Shown here piece after piece: positions 43,149 through 53,794 of a DNA stretch of 64,000 nucleotides; within the stretch, counting starts at the first letter, position 1; each line of letters begins with the position of its first letter. The notes under the pieces are model-generated. The model had not been told where the DNA came from. It made no database searches and worked only from the letters and a program-made list of their open reading frames with translations. The DNA comes from Calonectria ilicicola (taxonomy: Eukaryota > Ascomycota > Sordariomycetes > Hypocreales > Nectriaceae): positions 6,138,001 through 6,202,000 of the forward strand of contig CP085825.1 of NCBI GenBank assembly GCA_020809705.1, read 5' to 3'. The position numbers were made by a program, and so were the translations under genes.

Positions 43149-45438
43149 ATGAATATCATTGCTCAGCCTATGGGTGCCAACACCGCATCCCAGACCATTT
43201 ATTCAACACCCACGCCATCACCCCCCCCTCAATCACCATACGACTTTTACGGCCTCCCAACTTCTTCCTATATTTGGTACCCGCCAATCATGGACAATTC
43301 TTTTTGCCAGCCTCTTGGGAAGGACCTGGATGTGTTTTCGGGCACCGAGGACCCATCGTCAAGCTCTGCCTCTCCCAACTCCCAGCTGCTTGGGCTTGAT
43401 GGCCTCACCTCCGCGGCACCGTCTCCTTCGAATACAGCCTCCGAGGCTCGCATAAATACGCCATCCGTACCAGCAGCCTGCCTGGCTTGTGTGAGTTTTC
43501 CTCAATTCCCTTCCCACGCGTCCCTTTTATATTTGTCGCATCCCAGACAAATAACCCACCTCTCACACATCAAGCATGATACGAGAATTACCGAAAAACT
43601 AACAATCCATTCTTGCAGCGCGGTAAGCACCTCAAATGCGATGGACAAAGCCCTTGCTCCCGCTGTACCAGCTCCAATTCTGAGTGCATCTACGTCGCCT
43701 CTCGCCGTGGTTACAAAGGCCCACGCCGAGGTACTGCAAAGAACCCCAACAAGCGTCATGCTTCTTCACCCGCTCGTGAGTCTTCTTCAAGTGCCGATGG
43801 CACAGCAGTTCTGTCTTCTGGTACCGGCGCCACCATGGCCGCAACCATGCCCAGTGCTTTCAACCCCAGTATGGTCCTCCCTGATACCATTGCCTCGCCC
43901 TTTGCTCCCAGCAACTCCCCCCCAGACAACACTACAAATATGGCCATTTACAGGCAGTACGCAAGTGGAGTCGATACTGCCAGCATGATTTTCGGTCAAC
44001 AGGCCAGCCAGATCCCTGCTCGAGTGCCTGTTCCCACCCCTGGAGAGAGATGTATCGATTCATTTTACCACCACTTCCATGCAGCCCATCCCTTCGTTCT
44101 GCCTCGGGAATACCTGCTTCGTCTCCCCAAGGAAAGTTCAATTGAGCCTCTTCTCGCTGCGATGCGCTGGATCGGTTCGCTGTATGTCGACGCTGGTCCC
44201 ACCCGTGCTGGTTTCTTCGAAGAGGCCTACCGCCTGGTCTATGAGCCTAATCGTCCCAAGGACGGCTTTCTCGTCCAAGCCATGCTTCTCCTAGTCATTG
44301 GACTTGATGGAAATTGCCAGAGGGAGAAGGCACGAGAGATTCTTGCCGATGTTGAGCGCACGGCTGTTCAGATTGGTCTGAACACCCGAGCCTTTGCGTC
44401 GCTCAATGGCCGTGGCATGCCGGTACTCGAGGAGAGCTGGCGTAGAACCTGGTGGGATCTGTATGTCGTTGATGGCTTGATTGCGGGAGTACATCGATCA
44501 ACAAACTTTCTCCTGTATGACGTGCCAGTCGACGTGACTCTACCATGCGAAGAGTACCAGTATCTCTCAGGAGTAAGCACGGACGACAACTTTTTCAGTA
44601 GTTACATGTGCTGACCTATCGGTTTCAGCACATCCCCCAGTCCCTATCTTTAGAGGATATGGAAGATTGTGACTTTTCGGGTGATGACCGAGAGTTTTCT
44701 TCATTTGCCTATCGCATTCAATGCGCTCGAAACCTTGGCAAGTTTATGAGAGTGCCACCTATTTTTGGGCCGGATGATGAGAACTTGACCTTGATTGAGA
44801 CTCTGCTCACAAATTGGCGACTTCATCTACCCCAATCCAAATGTGATGCTCTTCACAAGGATGGTAAACTGGATGAGATGATGTTTCAGGCACACATGAT
44901 GCACCATATAACATCTATCCTCCTCCACCAGCCCCATTCACAATTGGATTCTTCTCCAACCCGTAATGTTAACTCATGTGCACCCCATGCTCCGGTTCCA
45001 GCTGGCGAAGCCTTCAACGCTCACACCAAGCACACAGTTCAATCAGCCAATGAAATTAGCAAGTTGATAACTCACCGTGTGCCTTTGCTTTCGCACACAC
45101 ATTTCTTTGGCTGTGTTGTAACACTGTCATCCATTGTTCATCTTAGCAAGTGGGCACTCATCTTCGTTCCCCAAAACGACGACAATCTTCGGCAGCAAAT
45201 TCGCCTCAACATTGGCGCGCTCGCCAAAATGTCAGAGGTTTGGCCGTCGGCTGAGCGCTCAAGTGGCCAAGTTCGAGGTGTCGCACAAGAGGTGTACCGT
45301 ATTAAGAAGCAACAACAGATGACTCCTCAATACTGGATAGGACTCACGCAAGAGGAAGTGATGAACACGATTGCAGCTGACGAGTCCATTATTGGCGAGA
45401 TTGAGAACATTTCAGGCTTGTCAAACTTGCTATGCTAA
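43149..45438 (+). CDS. Zn(II)2Cys6 fungal transcription factor
   Basis: Nuclear DNA-binding regulator. Three exons: 43149-43490, 43619-44572, 44629-45438; 701 residues. The first intron (128 nt, GTGAGT...TTGCAG) splits the zinc cluster between its second Cys and the basic region: ACLAC joined to RGKHLKCDGQSPCSRCTS, then SNSEC. This yields the full CX2CX6CX5CX2CX6C pattern. A basic linker (RRGYKGPRRG) follows. From about residue 230 is the fungal-specific regulatory domain (CIDSFYHHFHAAHPFVLP, LEESWRRTWWDLYVVDGLIA, GVHRSTNF). The second intron (56 nt, GTAAGC...TTTCAG) precedes HIPQSLSLEDME. The N-terminal 110 residues are Ser/Pro-rich. Targets are unknown; the ABC transporter 1.9 kb downstream on the same strand is a candidate. 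The frame is open upstream of 43149, but that ATG is the first in frame. Confidence 0.92.
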
Positions 45439-47312
45439 ACCCCTGGCTAAGATCCTAGTTGTCCCACTCGGATGCAAGACATGGATGCATGAATGGTACT
45501 GTAGATGCGCGGGGACTGGCAAGAATATGGGCTAGTGTAGGATAGGGTGTGGCTCATGGGCGACTACGGCACCTGGAGTGGACATGGTCATCTGATGAGT
45601 GCGACATGGATTATGACACGGAGGGATTTGATTGATTGTATTAGTGGTCAAGGGCGTTGTGGGTTTTTGGTAATACCAGAAAGGCTCGAAGCCGGATATT
45701 TGGGCGATGATTCATGTATGGATAATTTGGAAAGTTCAACTCCGTTTTTGCTTTTGTCGAAGGTGATATAGAAATCTCATTGTTTAAACACAACCCCCGT
45801 CTCTTTACATTTTGGCCACGTTGATAGAACGCTAGACAATATCTAAATAACATAGAGGATGCGAAAAGATGACCTAGTAATGCCGTGACTAATTACTTTG
45901 TGGCTGCTACAATGATGCCCATAGTTATCTGTTGGGGAGTCGTGATGTTGTAGATTGGTTTTGTAATTGGCTTGGTATCAAGAGTTTTGCCTCTCTCATC
46001 ACATTTGATGGGCTACGTAAAGGTCTTTACTGGTGAACATTCCATGCCCAACAAACTTGAGGGGTTTGTGGCCGAATATTGGAACTGGCGCATGGGGATC
46101 CAACACTGCCTGGGAAAGGTGGAGGGTGACGATGACTTCCTGGCAGGATACACAAAAATTGGAGAGTAGCCACAATCTAAACGCTTGCGCTACGAGCTAC
46201 AAGCCACGAGCCAAGCGTGTGGTTTTGCTACGTCGTGATGGAACTTGGCGCAGTGGTTGCACTGCCACCACATTGAAGATACAGGCGGCACGATGGTTAG
46301 GAACACATGGCTGTGAAAGCAGGTGCGAGGGTGAGGGTGGCGCAGGAGGGAGACGTTACTTTCTGGAAGGGAAGGAGCCACCGGATCCCGGCCGGGGCTA
46401 GGAACCGCCGAGCACCTGTGTGACGGCGTGCGCTGGGTTAGTCGGTGGAAGGCGCCCGGCAGCTTTGCTGTTCACTTATTCTCGAGCGGCTGTGTTGATC
46501 GGCGACCAGTGTAGGGCTGAGGTCGCCGACAGATTGGCTTGGCGCCATTGGCCAATGGCGGCGCTGGGATTGGTGACTGGCAGGTCCCCGAGGTCCACTA
46601 CCGGAGTGGGGCCTACGGGCCGTCGGAGGTACGTACCTCAGACCCAGCACAGGCGCTTTTGAGCCAATTAGAGCTAGGTTCTTCTGTTCAGTCATCATTG
46701 GTGGTCGCGTTGCATGTCAGAGCGAGCCGGTTAAGGAAAGCGATGAGCCAAATTAGTTGGAGGACCCGTCTTACATGCCTGAGAGCTGAACTTTTTTACT
46801 GGATTGCTCCTAAGCGAGGGAAAGATGGGCGGAGGCTGATATTGAGAGGGCCTTTGGTATCTGAACGAACCAAGGTCGTCAGTCATGAGCTGTATTAAAA
46901 TGAGCGTAGAAGCCCTGGTTTTTTTTTTTTGGGTGTGTTTTCTTTCATGGCCTTTGGGAGAAATTTTTGAAAAGCAGAATTTCGAAATCAGCCAGCCAAA
47001 GAAATTTCTCTCAGAGAGCCTATGCGAAAATACCCAATCTAGGAATATCGGTATTGGTCTGTGGGTCAACGCTATCACCAGCTGCACATTCGCTGTACAC
47101 ATCAGGATCCGCGCTACTCATTTCGTGTCCCAGCCATCCCGTGCCTTGGGGTCCTGTAGACCAGAATCTCGACCGCCACATGTACGATTGTGGTAAGCTC
47201 GCCGCGCTGTCCAGAGAACAAGCGACTGGGGAACTTTGAAATATATTTTCAGCCTAGCCGACCGACTCCTTCTCGTTTTCCCTTTTACTTTTTTCTTCTG
47301 TTTTTTTGGGAC
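45439..47312. other. Intergenic region upstream of the ABC transporter
   Basis: 1.9 kb between the Zn2Cys6 regulator and the ABCG gene. Contains the CCAAT cluster listed separately at 46532-46668; no gene supported. Confidence 0.55.
46532..46668. promoter_or_regulatory. Cluster of CCAAT boxes including an 18-bp palindrome
   Basis: Five CCAAT/ATTGG boxes lie within 137 nt: 46533, 46547, 46552, 46569 and 46664. Two of them abut head to head inside a perfect palindrome, CGCCATTGGCCAATGGCG, at 46543-46560. CCAAT is the site of the HAP/CBC complex in fungi. The cluster sits about 650-780 nt upstream of the ABCG transporter ATG and more than 1 kb past the end of the regulator gene. Function is inferred from motif density alone. 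Confidence 0.4.
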
Positions 47313-49374
47313 ATGCACAAGCGAGACCAGTCCTATCCGACGGACGGGAGCGTGCCTGATATGGATCCAGAACAAGGCCCCGTCGCTGAGAAGCACCTCG
47401 TCAACACCACGGTTAAAAACATCACCTGGCGGGGTGTGACTGTCACAGTCAAGGATCGGGACTCGAAGCAGCCAAAGAAAATCGTGGACGATGTCGAGGG
47501 CATTGTGGAAGCTGGTGTGTAGCATTGCAGCGATCTTAGATTTGGAGATCGACGATCAAGGAAAAAAAAAACTAACCGAGTAATTTCCCCGTGTTCTAGG
47601 CGAGATATGCGCCCTGATGGGTCCTTCGGGCTGCGGCAAAACAACCCTGCTGAATGTTCTTGCCCGACGGCCAACAAACGCCAGCAAGGTCGAGTCGGAG
47701 GTGTGCATCAACGGAAGCCGGCTTTCTCTTCGCGAGTTTCGGCAAATATCCTGCTTCGTTGAACAAGAAGATGCACTCATTGGCTCATTAACGGTGCGAG
47801 AGACGCTCGAGTTTTCATCGCGTTTGGCCAGCACAAGGTAAGCAAGCAAATCTATGTCGCTTTGGGAATGCACTGCATAGCATCTCTAACATGATGCACT
47901 TTTTTCTTTCTTTTCTAGTTCGCTTCCCAAGAAAGAACGACTTTTCCGCATCAATGGTCTCCTGGAATCGTTTGGTCTCGTCGACCAGGCAAACACACTG
48001 ATTGGCACTCCCATTCGCAAGGGCATCTCGGGAGGTCAAAAGCGCCGTGTAGGTGTCGCCAGCCAACTCATCACCAGCCCTAAGCTACTCTTTCTAGACG
48101 AGCCGACCAGCGGACTCGATTCGGCAGCCAGCTGGGAAGTTGTCAACTACCTAAAGGATGTCGCCCGCCGGAACAACCTCATCGTCATTTGTTCCATCCA
48201 TCAGCCTTCCACCTCTACTTTCAACCTTTTCGACAAGCTGCTACTACTCTCTGCCGGAAAGCCCCACTACTTTGGCCCCGTGAGCCAAGTTGCCGAGTAC
48301 TACGCCGAGGCCGGCGCTCCTTTGCCACAATATGTCAATCCTGCCGAACACATCCTCCAGCTCGTGAACCTAGACTTTGTTCGCCAGGACAAGGCTGCTA
48401 CGGCTCAACGCCTGGACAAGCTGCAAGATACATGGCAATCCTCGCAGCAGGCCACCAATGTCAGTTCCAAGATTGCAAAAGCAGAGGAGGTCGGAAACAG
48501 CTTGACCATCGAGTCGGTGGATAAGAGACCTGGTCTGCTCAGCCTTACGCTCACACTGCTTCACCGCAGCTTCATCAAGAGCTATCGAGATGTGGTAGCG
48601 TACGGCATCCGGCTGGCCATGTATCTTGGCTTGGCTATCATGATGGGTACCGTGTGGGTGCGGCTGGATCCTGACCAGAGGTCGATCCAACCCTTTATCA
48701 ACGCCATCTTCTTTGGATCTGCATTCATGAGTTTCATGGCTGTGGCATATGTGCCAGCTTTTATCGAGGACCTTCTTCAGTACGTCAAGGAGCACCGCAA
48801 TGGATTGTACGGTCCCACCGAGTTGATTCTCTCCAACTTCTTCATCGGCATTCCCTACCTGTTTCTCATCGCCATCCTCTTCTCCGTCATCTCGTACTGG
48901 CTATCAAACTTCCAGCCTACCGCCGTTGCCTTCTTTACCTGGGTGATGTGGCTGTTCCTCGATCTGCTTGCAGCCGAGTCCCTTGTCGTCTTCATGACGT
49001 CGTTGTTCCCGACATTCGTCATCTCCCTAGCACTAGTAGCCTTTGCCAACGGTCTGTGGATGTCAGTCGGTGGCTTCATGGTGCCCCCGACAATTCTGAA
49101 TAGCTTTTACAAGTATGTGTTTCACTACTGGGACTATCAGATGTATGTATTTCAGGGCATGATGGTGAATGAATTTGCGAACCGTGTCTATGACTGCGGC
49201 AAGGGATGTCGCTGCATGTTTGACTCGCCTCTTGCGGACCAGTGCAAGATTGATGGTCAGGCCGTGTTGGACCAGTATGGCTATTCTACCGGACACATGG
49301 GTAGGGATGTGGGTATAATGATTTCCATTATTGCTGGGTATCGATTAGCGGCTTGGGCCGTTCTTATGTTATGA
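47313..49374 (+). CDS. Half-size ABC transporter, ABCG (WHITE) family
   Basis: Membrane exporter with one nucleotide-binding domain followed by one membrane domain, so expected to dimerise. Three exons: 47313-47514, 47600-47837, 47919-49374; 631 residues. Introns are 85 and 81 nt (GTGTGT...TTCTAG and GTAAGC...TTCTAG). Walker A GPSGCGKTT (about 75-83), signature ISGGQKRR and Walker B LLFLDEPTSGLD are intact, as is the H-loop SIHQPS. Six membrane segments follow (VAYGIRLAMYLGLAIMMGTV through AAESLVVFMTSLFPTFVISL and later ones), with a Cys-containing extracellular loop (YDCGKGCRCMFDSPLADQC) before the last helix, as in other WHITE-type proteins. Substrate unknown; sterol, lipid or toxic-compound export are all possible. 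The CCAAT cluster upstream and the regulator upstream on the same strand may control it (inference). Confidence 0.92.
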
Positions 49375-49769
49375 AAGTGAAGAAACGTAAGAGAATGACT
49401 GGATGCCGATAATAATATTTTATGAGCAAATTTATGAATATCTAATCTTCCAAGAGTCAACTTGCTGGAAGATGTGCATATATGGCTTCCTGTTACTTTA
49501 GAACAATAAATGGTGCAAATGATGCAGCTGGATACAAAGGTTTCTTATGCAACCCACCCTGATGGGTTTTTCTTTTCCCTCCTGCCTTACCCGATATTGG
49601 TGAGTTTTCGCCACAACGAACAATTGCGAATTTGTAAGGTTTGTAGTGTTAAACAAGGATAGATTTAAAATAATACAGAAGAGAAGTAAACTATGTAGAT
49701 AGTCAATGTCGCCGACAAAATTGAGCCATGGATATTTAACGCGCATGTTCTTGACGAGAAACTCGATAT
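49375..49769. other. Convergent 3' intergenic region
   Basis: Between the ABCG stop and the GH5 stop. A/T-rich, no gene recognised. Confidence 0.6.
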
Positions 49770-51127
49770 TCAACAAGGATTGGTGATGTTGGCAATGTCA
49801 GTAGGGATGACTCCAGCCTCCACAGCCGCTACAAATAATTAGCCATCTGGATTTCCAACGTTGCACACTTTTCACGTACCCTTATAAGACCATCGGTAAT
49901 CGCTGCCGAGGTCAGTCTTCCAAGTCCAAAAGACCCAGCCGAGAGCATATTTCTCGTAACCATGGACCTGGGCGGCAAACCACTTGGTGTAAAAGTCCTT
50001 TTGGGAAGATGGGCTCCAGGCGTCGGTTGCCTCGACATCGTCCGGCACGGCGATGCTCCATTCACCGACGATCGAGGGGCCATCGGAGTTGCGGTCGTCG
50101 CTGCAGGAGGTCGCAATGTAGGATTCTTGGGAGACTTTGACGTTGGTGGCCCACTTGAGGTAGCGGTGGTCGTCGAAGGCTGTGAATGAGGTGTCGTTGA
50201 GGTACTCGAGGGGATTGCCGCTACCCCAGAGGGAGCTCATCATTTGCACATGAAGGCGATCGCTGGACTTGACGTAGAGATTTTTCTCCACCTTGCGAAT
50301 GGCCTGCAAATGAGTGAGTAATATATTATGGGAATAAGGTGGAAGAGACCCACTGCATAGGCGTTAGGGTAGTACGAGCTGCGAAGGGAGTCAACGGCAT
50401 TATCGTAGTTGAGTGGCTCGTTTACGACTTCGATCATGCCGACATTACGAAATTCATGGGTGGTATGAACCGCCTTTACAATCCACTCGAGCCACTCAAT
50501 GGCGCGATTATAGTTGTAGTTATTGTAAAAGCCAGGGGTGCTAGCGTATTGACCAGTAAACGGCTGCTTAGATTGCTGTGCTCCCGGGGCACCGTGAAGG
50601 CTATGGATGATCAGCACGTACGTGAGTCGGGGTCATCTGAAGCGAAAGCATACTCAAAGATGATGTAAAGTCCTCGATCGCTGGCCCAGCCACAAAATTT
50701 GGTCAGGTAGTTGAAGCCACCCTTTGATTTGTAAGTCCTTGTTGTTCCATTATGGACCAGGGCGAATTACCTTTGGAAAGTGCTCAGAACTGTCCACGAG
50801 GGACTCCTTTAGCCAGTAACCCAGAGGAATTCTGACAGTGTTCAAGCCATAATTCGCTATTTCATCTAGGTCGGTTTCGTTGACCCACCTCTTCCAGTGT
50901 GCTTGGAAGTTGGTGTCTGCAGTGCTCTGGCCCTTGTTCATAACGCAATCAAATTCAGATTGCTCGCCTTTGCACCCGGTGGCCGTCCATTCTGTCTGGG
51001 AGATCCAGGGCTCATATACGAAAAGCGAACCTAGATTCACGCCTCTGATCTTGTTGGCAGCCGGCAGCCAAGCTTGTGTAGATGAAGCCAAAGTCGCAAC
51101 TGCGACAAACAACGAGGAAGATCGCAT
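49770..51127 (-). CDS. Secreted GH5 exo-beta-1,3-glucanase, five exons
   Basis: Cell-wall or extracellular glucan hydrolase of the Exg1 type. Exons 51127-50771, 50721-50654, 50600-50354, 50303-49880 and 49828-49770; 384 residues, all junctions keeping frame. Short introns of 50-53 nt. The N-terminus is a signal peptide ([19 protein letters not shown]). Family landmarks: [28 protein letters not shown], the second-third exon junction giving [12 protein letters not shown], the acid/base Glu in EVVNEPLNY, and the nucleophile Glu in IVGEWSIAV, then [12 protein letters not shown]. The last exon supplies [19 protein letters not shown]. Several Asn-x-Thr/Ser sites indicate glycosylation. Because the coding sequence is broken into five pieces, no single open frame shows the whole enzyme. 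No GPI signal or membrane segment at the C-terminus. Confidence 0.93.
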
Positions 51128-51594
51128 TTTAAAAACAACCTAGTATCTGACGTAGATACGTGGTAAAAACCGAATGGAATGCGAAATAATTGACCAAAGA
51201 AGTAGATTTAGAAAAGAATGTCACGACACGCGACTATCCAAGAGTCCGATGCTGCTGGAAAGGGATGGTGAGTTTACTTTATACAATGGACGGGTGATGG
51301 GGCTTATGCCCCGAATGATAGGAGCTACGCCATGGTAGATGAAACGATGCCGGAAGGCGGATTTGATGTTTCGAAACCGGTCTCTTTCGGTACATTCGTC
51401 TAGTAAGCTGTGCTTTGCAGATCCTACTTCCCCTAACGGACCGTCGAAATCCTTCGACGGTGGGGAGGCTAAATCAAGGGGCCTTAGTTCAGGACCAGTG
51501 GTTTCAGAAAATGATCCGTTACTATGAGCTTCATTCGGAGCTTCAATTCTGGGTTGTTGCCCAGCTGTCAAACGTGTTTTTAGCTCCACGCCTC

Positions 51595-51619
51595 TTTTTT
51601 TTTTTTTTTTTTTTTTTTT
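51595..51619. repeat. 25-nt poly(T) run
   Basis: Uninterrupted T run on the plus strand; equals a poly(A) on the minus strand and could mark the 3' end of an old retroposed sequence, though nothing recognisable adjoins it. Confidence 0.9.
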
Positions 51620-52844
51620 AATGACGGGAAGCCCAAGTTATTATCATTCTTGCATAGCAGCACTGGTAGCGGCACCTGTCTTGCATGCGTTCAGGGGCGT
51701 TGGTGATCTGCAATGCAACGCTGCCAGACGGGCTGAGAAAAAACAAATAAAGCAGGGACCGGGCAGTGCAGCGTTAGAGGTAAGTGAGTGTGATATTTTA
51801 CGCCTACATAGCGCTGACTGGCCTGCTATTTGTGGCTGCTCGTGTGCTCAGTAGCGGCGACACGTCGGACAAGGCCATTTTTCTGGCCCAACCTTGTTTG
51901 GGCGGAAATGTCGGTAAAAGGAGAGATGCAGCTGCCTAATATAGTTGGCCTCAAAGATAGAAAAGACTAGAATTGAGGCCATGGAATTGTGAGAAATTGA
52001 TGCTGTTTGAGATTGGTCCTTTTGCTTGGGTTTGGACCTGCCCCAAGAACATCCATGAAACCCAACCGGGTTGACCAAATTCAATTAAACAATATCACGT
52101 GCACTGGATATTCCCAAGGTAACCGTCGCGACAACAAGCCACAGCCCCCACTTGATTAAAAACTTCGCACAAACATCATCAAAAATTTTTGAAAGTCACA
52201 CACACAAGGCCACCAACACACCGGCTGGAAGCTGCAAATAGCTCCGAGAGGTAAGAAATGCCTCCCTCAGCATCCCCCTTCGCTCTAGGAGTTATTTGCA
52301 GCCAAAGCCGGGCCCGCCACGAAAAACCACAGTACGAGCAAGCCACGCACATACACAGATCAAACCCTCGTCAATAGGAAAACCCTCTTGCAAGGGGCAG
52401 CCAACCAAGGGACTCGGGAGTCTTTAAAGTAATAAAGCCCCGGATACTCAATACACAGCTTCAGGAGCTTAGCTTCAGCTCCGCCCCAACACACAGTTTA
52501 CAGACAGGACTGGTCACCCTGCCGCCTCTTCCTCCAACGTCAAGGTCCGCGAGACAGAAATTTAGGGCCCGGGCCCCAAGGAACAGCTGCGGATTGCAAG
52601 AGCTATTACCTATTACACGTACACACAGCCACATCAACCCCTAGCAATAGGCCACAAATACGCCCTAGAGGGGTCCGAAAGGGTAGGAAAAACCGAGGGC
52701 TAGGGGCAATAACGTAAGGATGGGTAGCAGCTATCAAGAGCCATGCATACAACAGAGCACACACACAGAGCAGAGGTCGGGTTATTAGGGAAGGCAAGGA
52801 GGGTAGAAGGCAAGATCAATGATCGAGGTATTCATTGGAGGAGC

Positions 52845-52986
52845 TGTTATTCTAGCCTTCTGAGCATCTTAGAGAGAGGTAGACGGCCCAGGTCAACTGG
52901 GTGAAGTGGGGGGCCCGTTTAGGGCTCGTCGGCTACCGGCTCCGCCTGGCCTATCCGGGCATAGCCGCGATGATTACGTGGCCACA
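52845..52986. repeat. Possible solo LTR remnant
   Basis: A 142-nt segment beginning TGTTATTCTAGCC and ending GTGGCCACA (TG...CA ends) in a region whose composition differs from its neighbours. No matching target-site duplication, primer-binding site or second copy was found in the window, so this rests on the termini and context only. Confidence 0.2.
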
Positions 52987-53000
52987 ACCGTGTAGGAAAC

Positions 53001-53027
53001 CAATCAATCAATCAATCAATCAATCAA
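53001..53027. repeat. (AATC)n microsatellite
   Basis: Six to seven tandem AATC units directly after the possible LTR remnant. Confidence 0.92.
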
Positions 53028-53794
53028 ACCCCCACTTGATTGCCGTGTGCCAAGCCATCAAAACGGGCAGGAGCCACAAATGTGCATTGAAACTTGCGGG
53101 GGATAGAATACGTGGCACAGTACTCACCCAGTGTAGTAGATGCTGAAGGAAAAAAAAAAAGGTACAATAAATCGAGATAAACAAATATTAGAAAAAAGAA
53201 ATTGGCTAAAATAAACATATAAAAGCATTGAATAGCTTTATATGAGTTTTTAATTGATCCTATTCCTGGGTTTGCTCCACTTGTCAGTCACTGTCTTGTC
53301 TCAATTCCCGAGATGTGTGCCATGTTTTTAGTCACCCACTTCCCAGGCTCTCCAATGGGTTGTCTTGATATGCGCCACACAATTCGCTGGCGCACTAAAA
53401 GGCCCCGCCCGTTACTCCGCAACCAGATAATCAAGCAGGACGAGCTGTCCATCCAGATGAACCATCTGCGGCCCATCCGGACACTTGGGACCTCTCAAAA
53501 TCTCTCCATACCAGTCGCAGGCAGATCCATTGTTGCATTTGCCTGCAATTTCTCCATACCGTCCCAAGCCTTTTTGATATCAAGATGTATCAGCTACTAC
53601 AGTGGATAGCTTAAGATATCCCACGTTGGAGCTCTGTATACGTCCTGCCGGTTTCTGCACGACACATCATTCGATCGCAACCAACACCACCACACTGCTC
53701 CCCTTGGAGCCTCCGAATCTCTGACCCACGAATTTGGAAAACACCATCGACCAGGACTGACTGAAACGCGACGCTCCACCTCATCGCCGCCGCC

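Larger units (their letters stand above)
51128..53794. other. Gene-free, repeat-like stretch
   Basis: 2.7 kb upstream of both the GH5 gene (minus) and the b561-like gene (plus). Features: 25-nt T run, a G/C-richer segment at about 52240-52990 with possible LTR remnant, and a tandem AATC tract. A minus-strand frame at 51221-51589 (122 codons) has no recognisable features. No transposase or reverse transcriptase frame is present. Confidence 0.5.

Noticed and set aside
51221..51589. 122-codon minus-strand frame, and on the plus strand a small spliced peptide starting at 51221
   Set aside because: Neither has recognisable features; the plus model has a GTGAGT donor and GATAG acceptor but no branch site and a product of about 40 residues.
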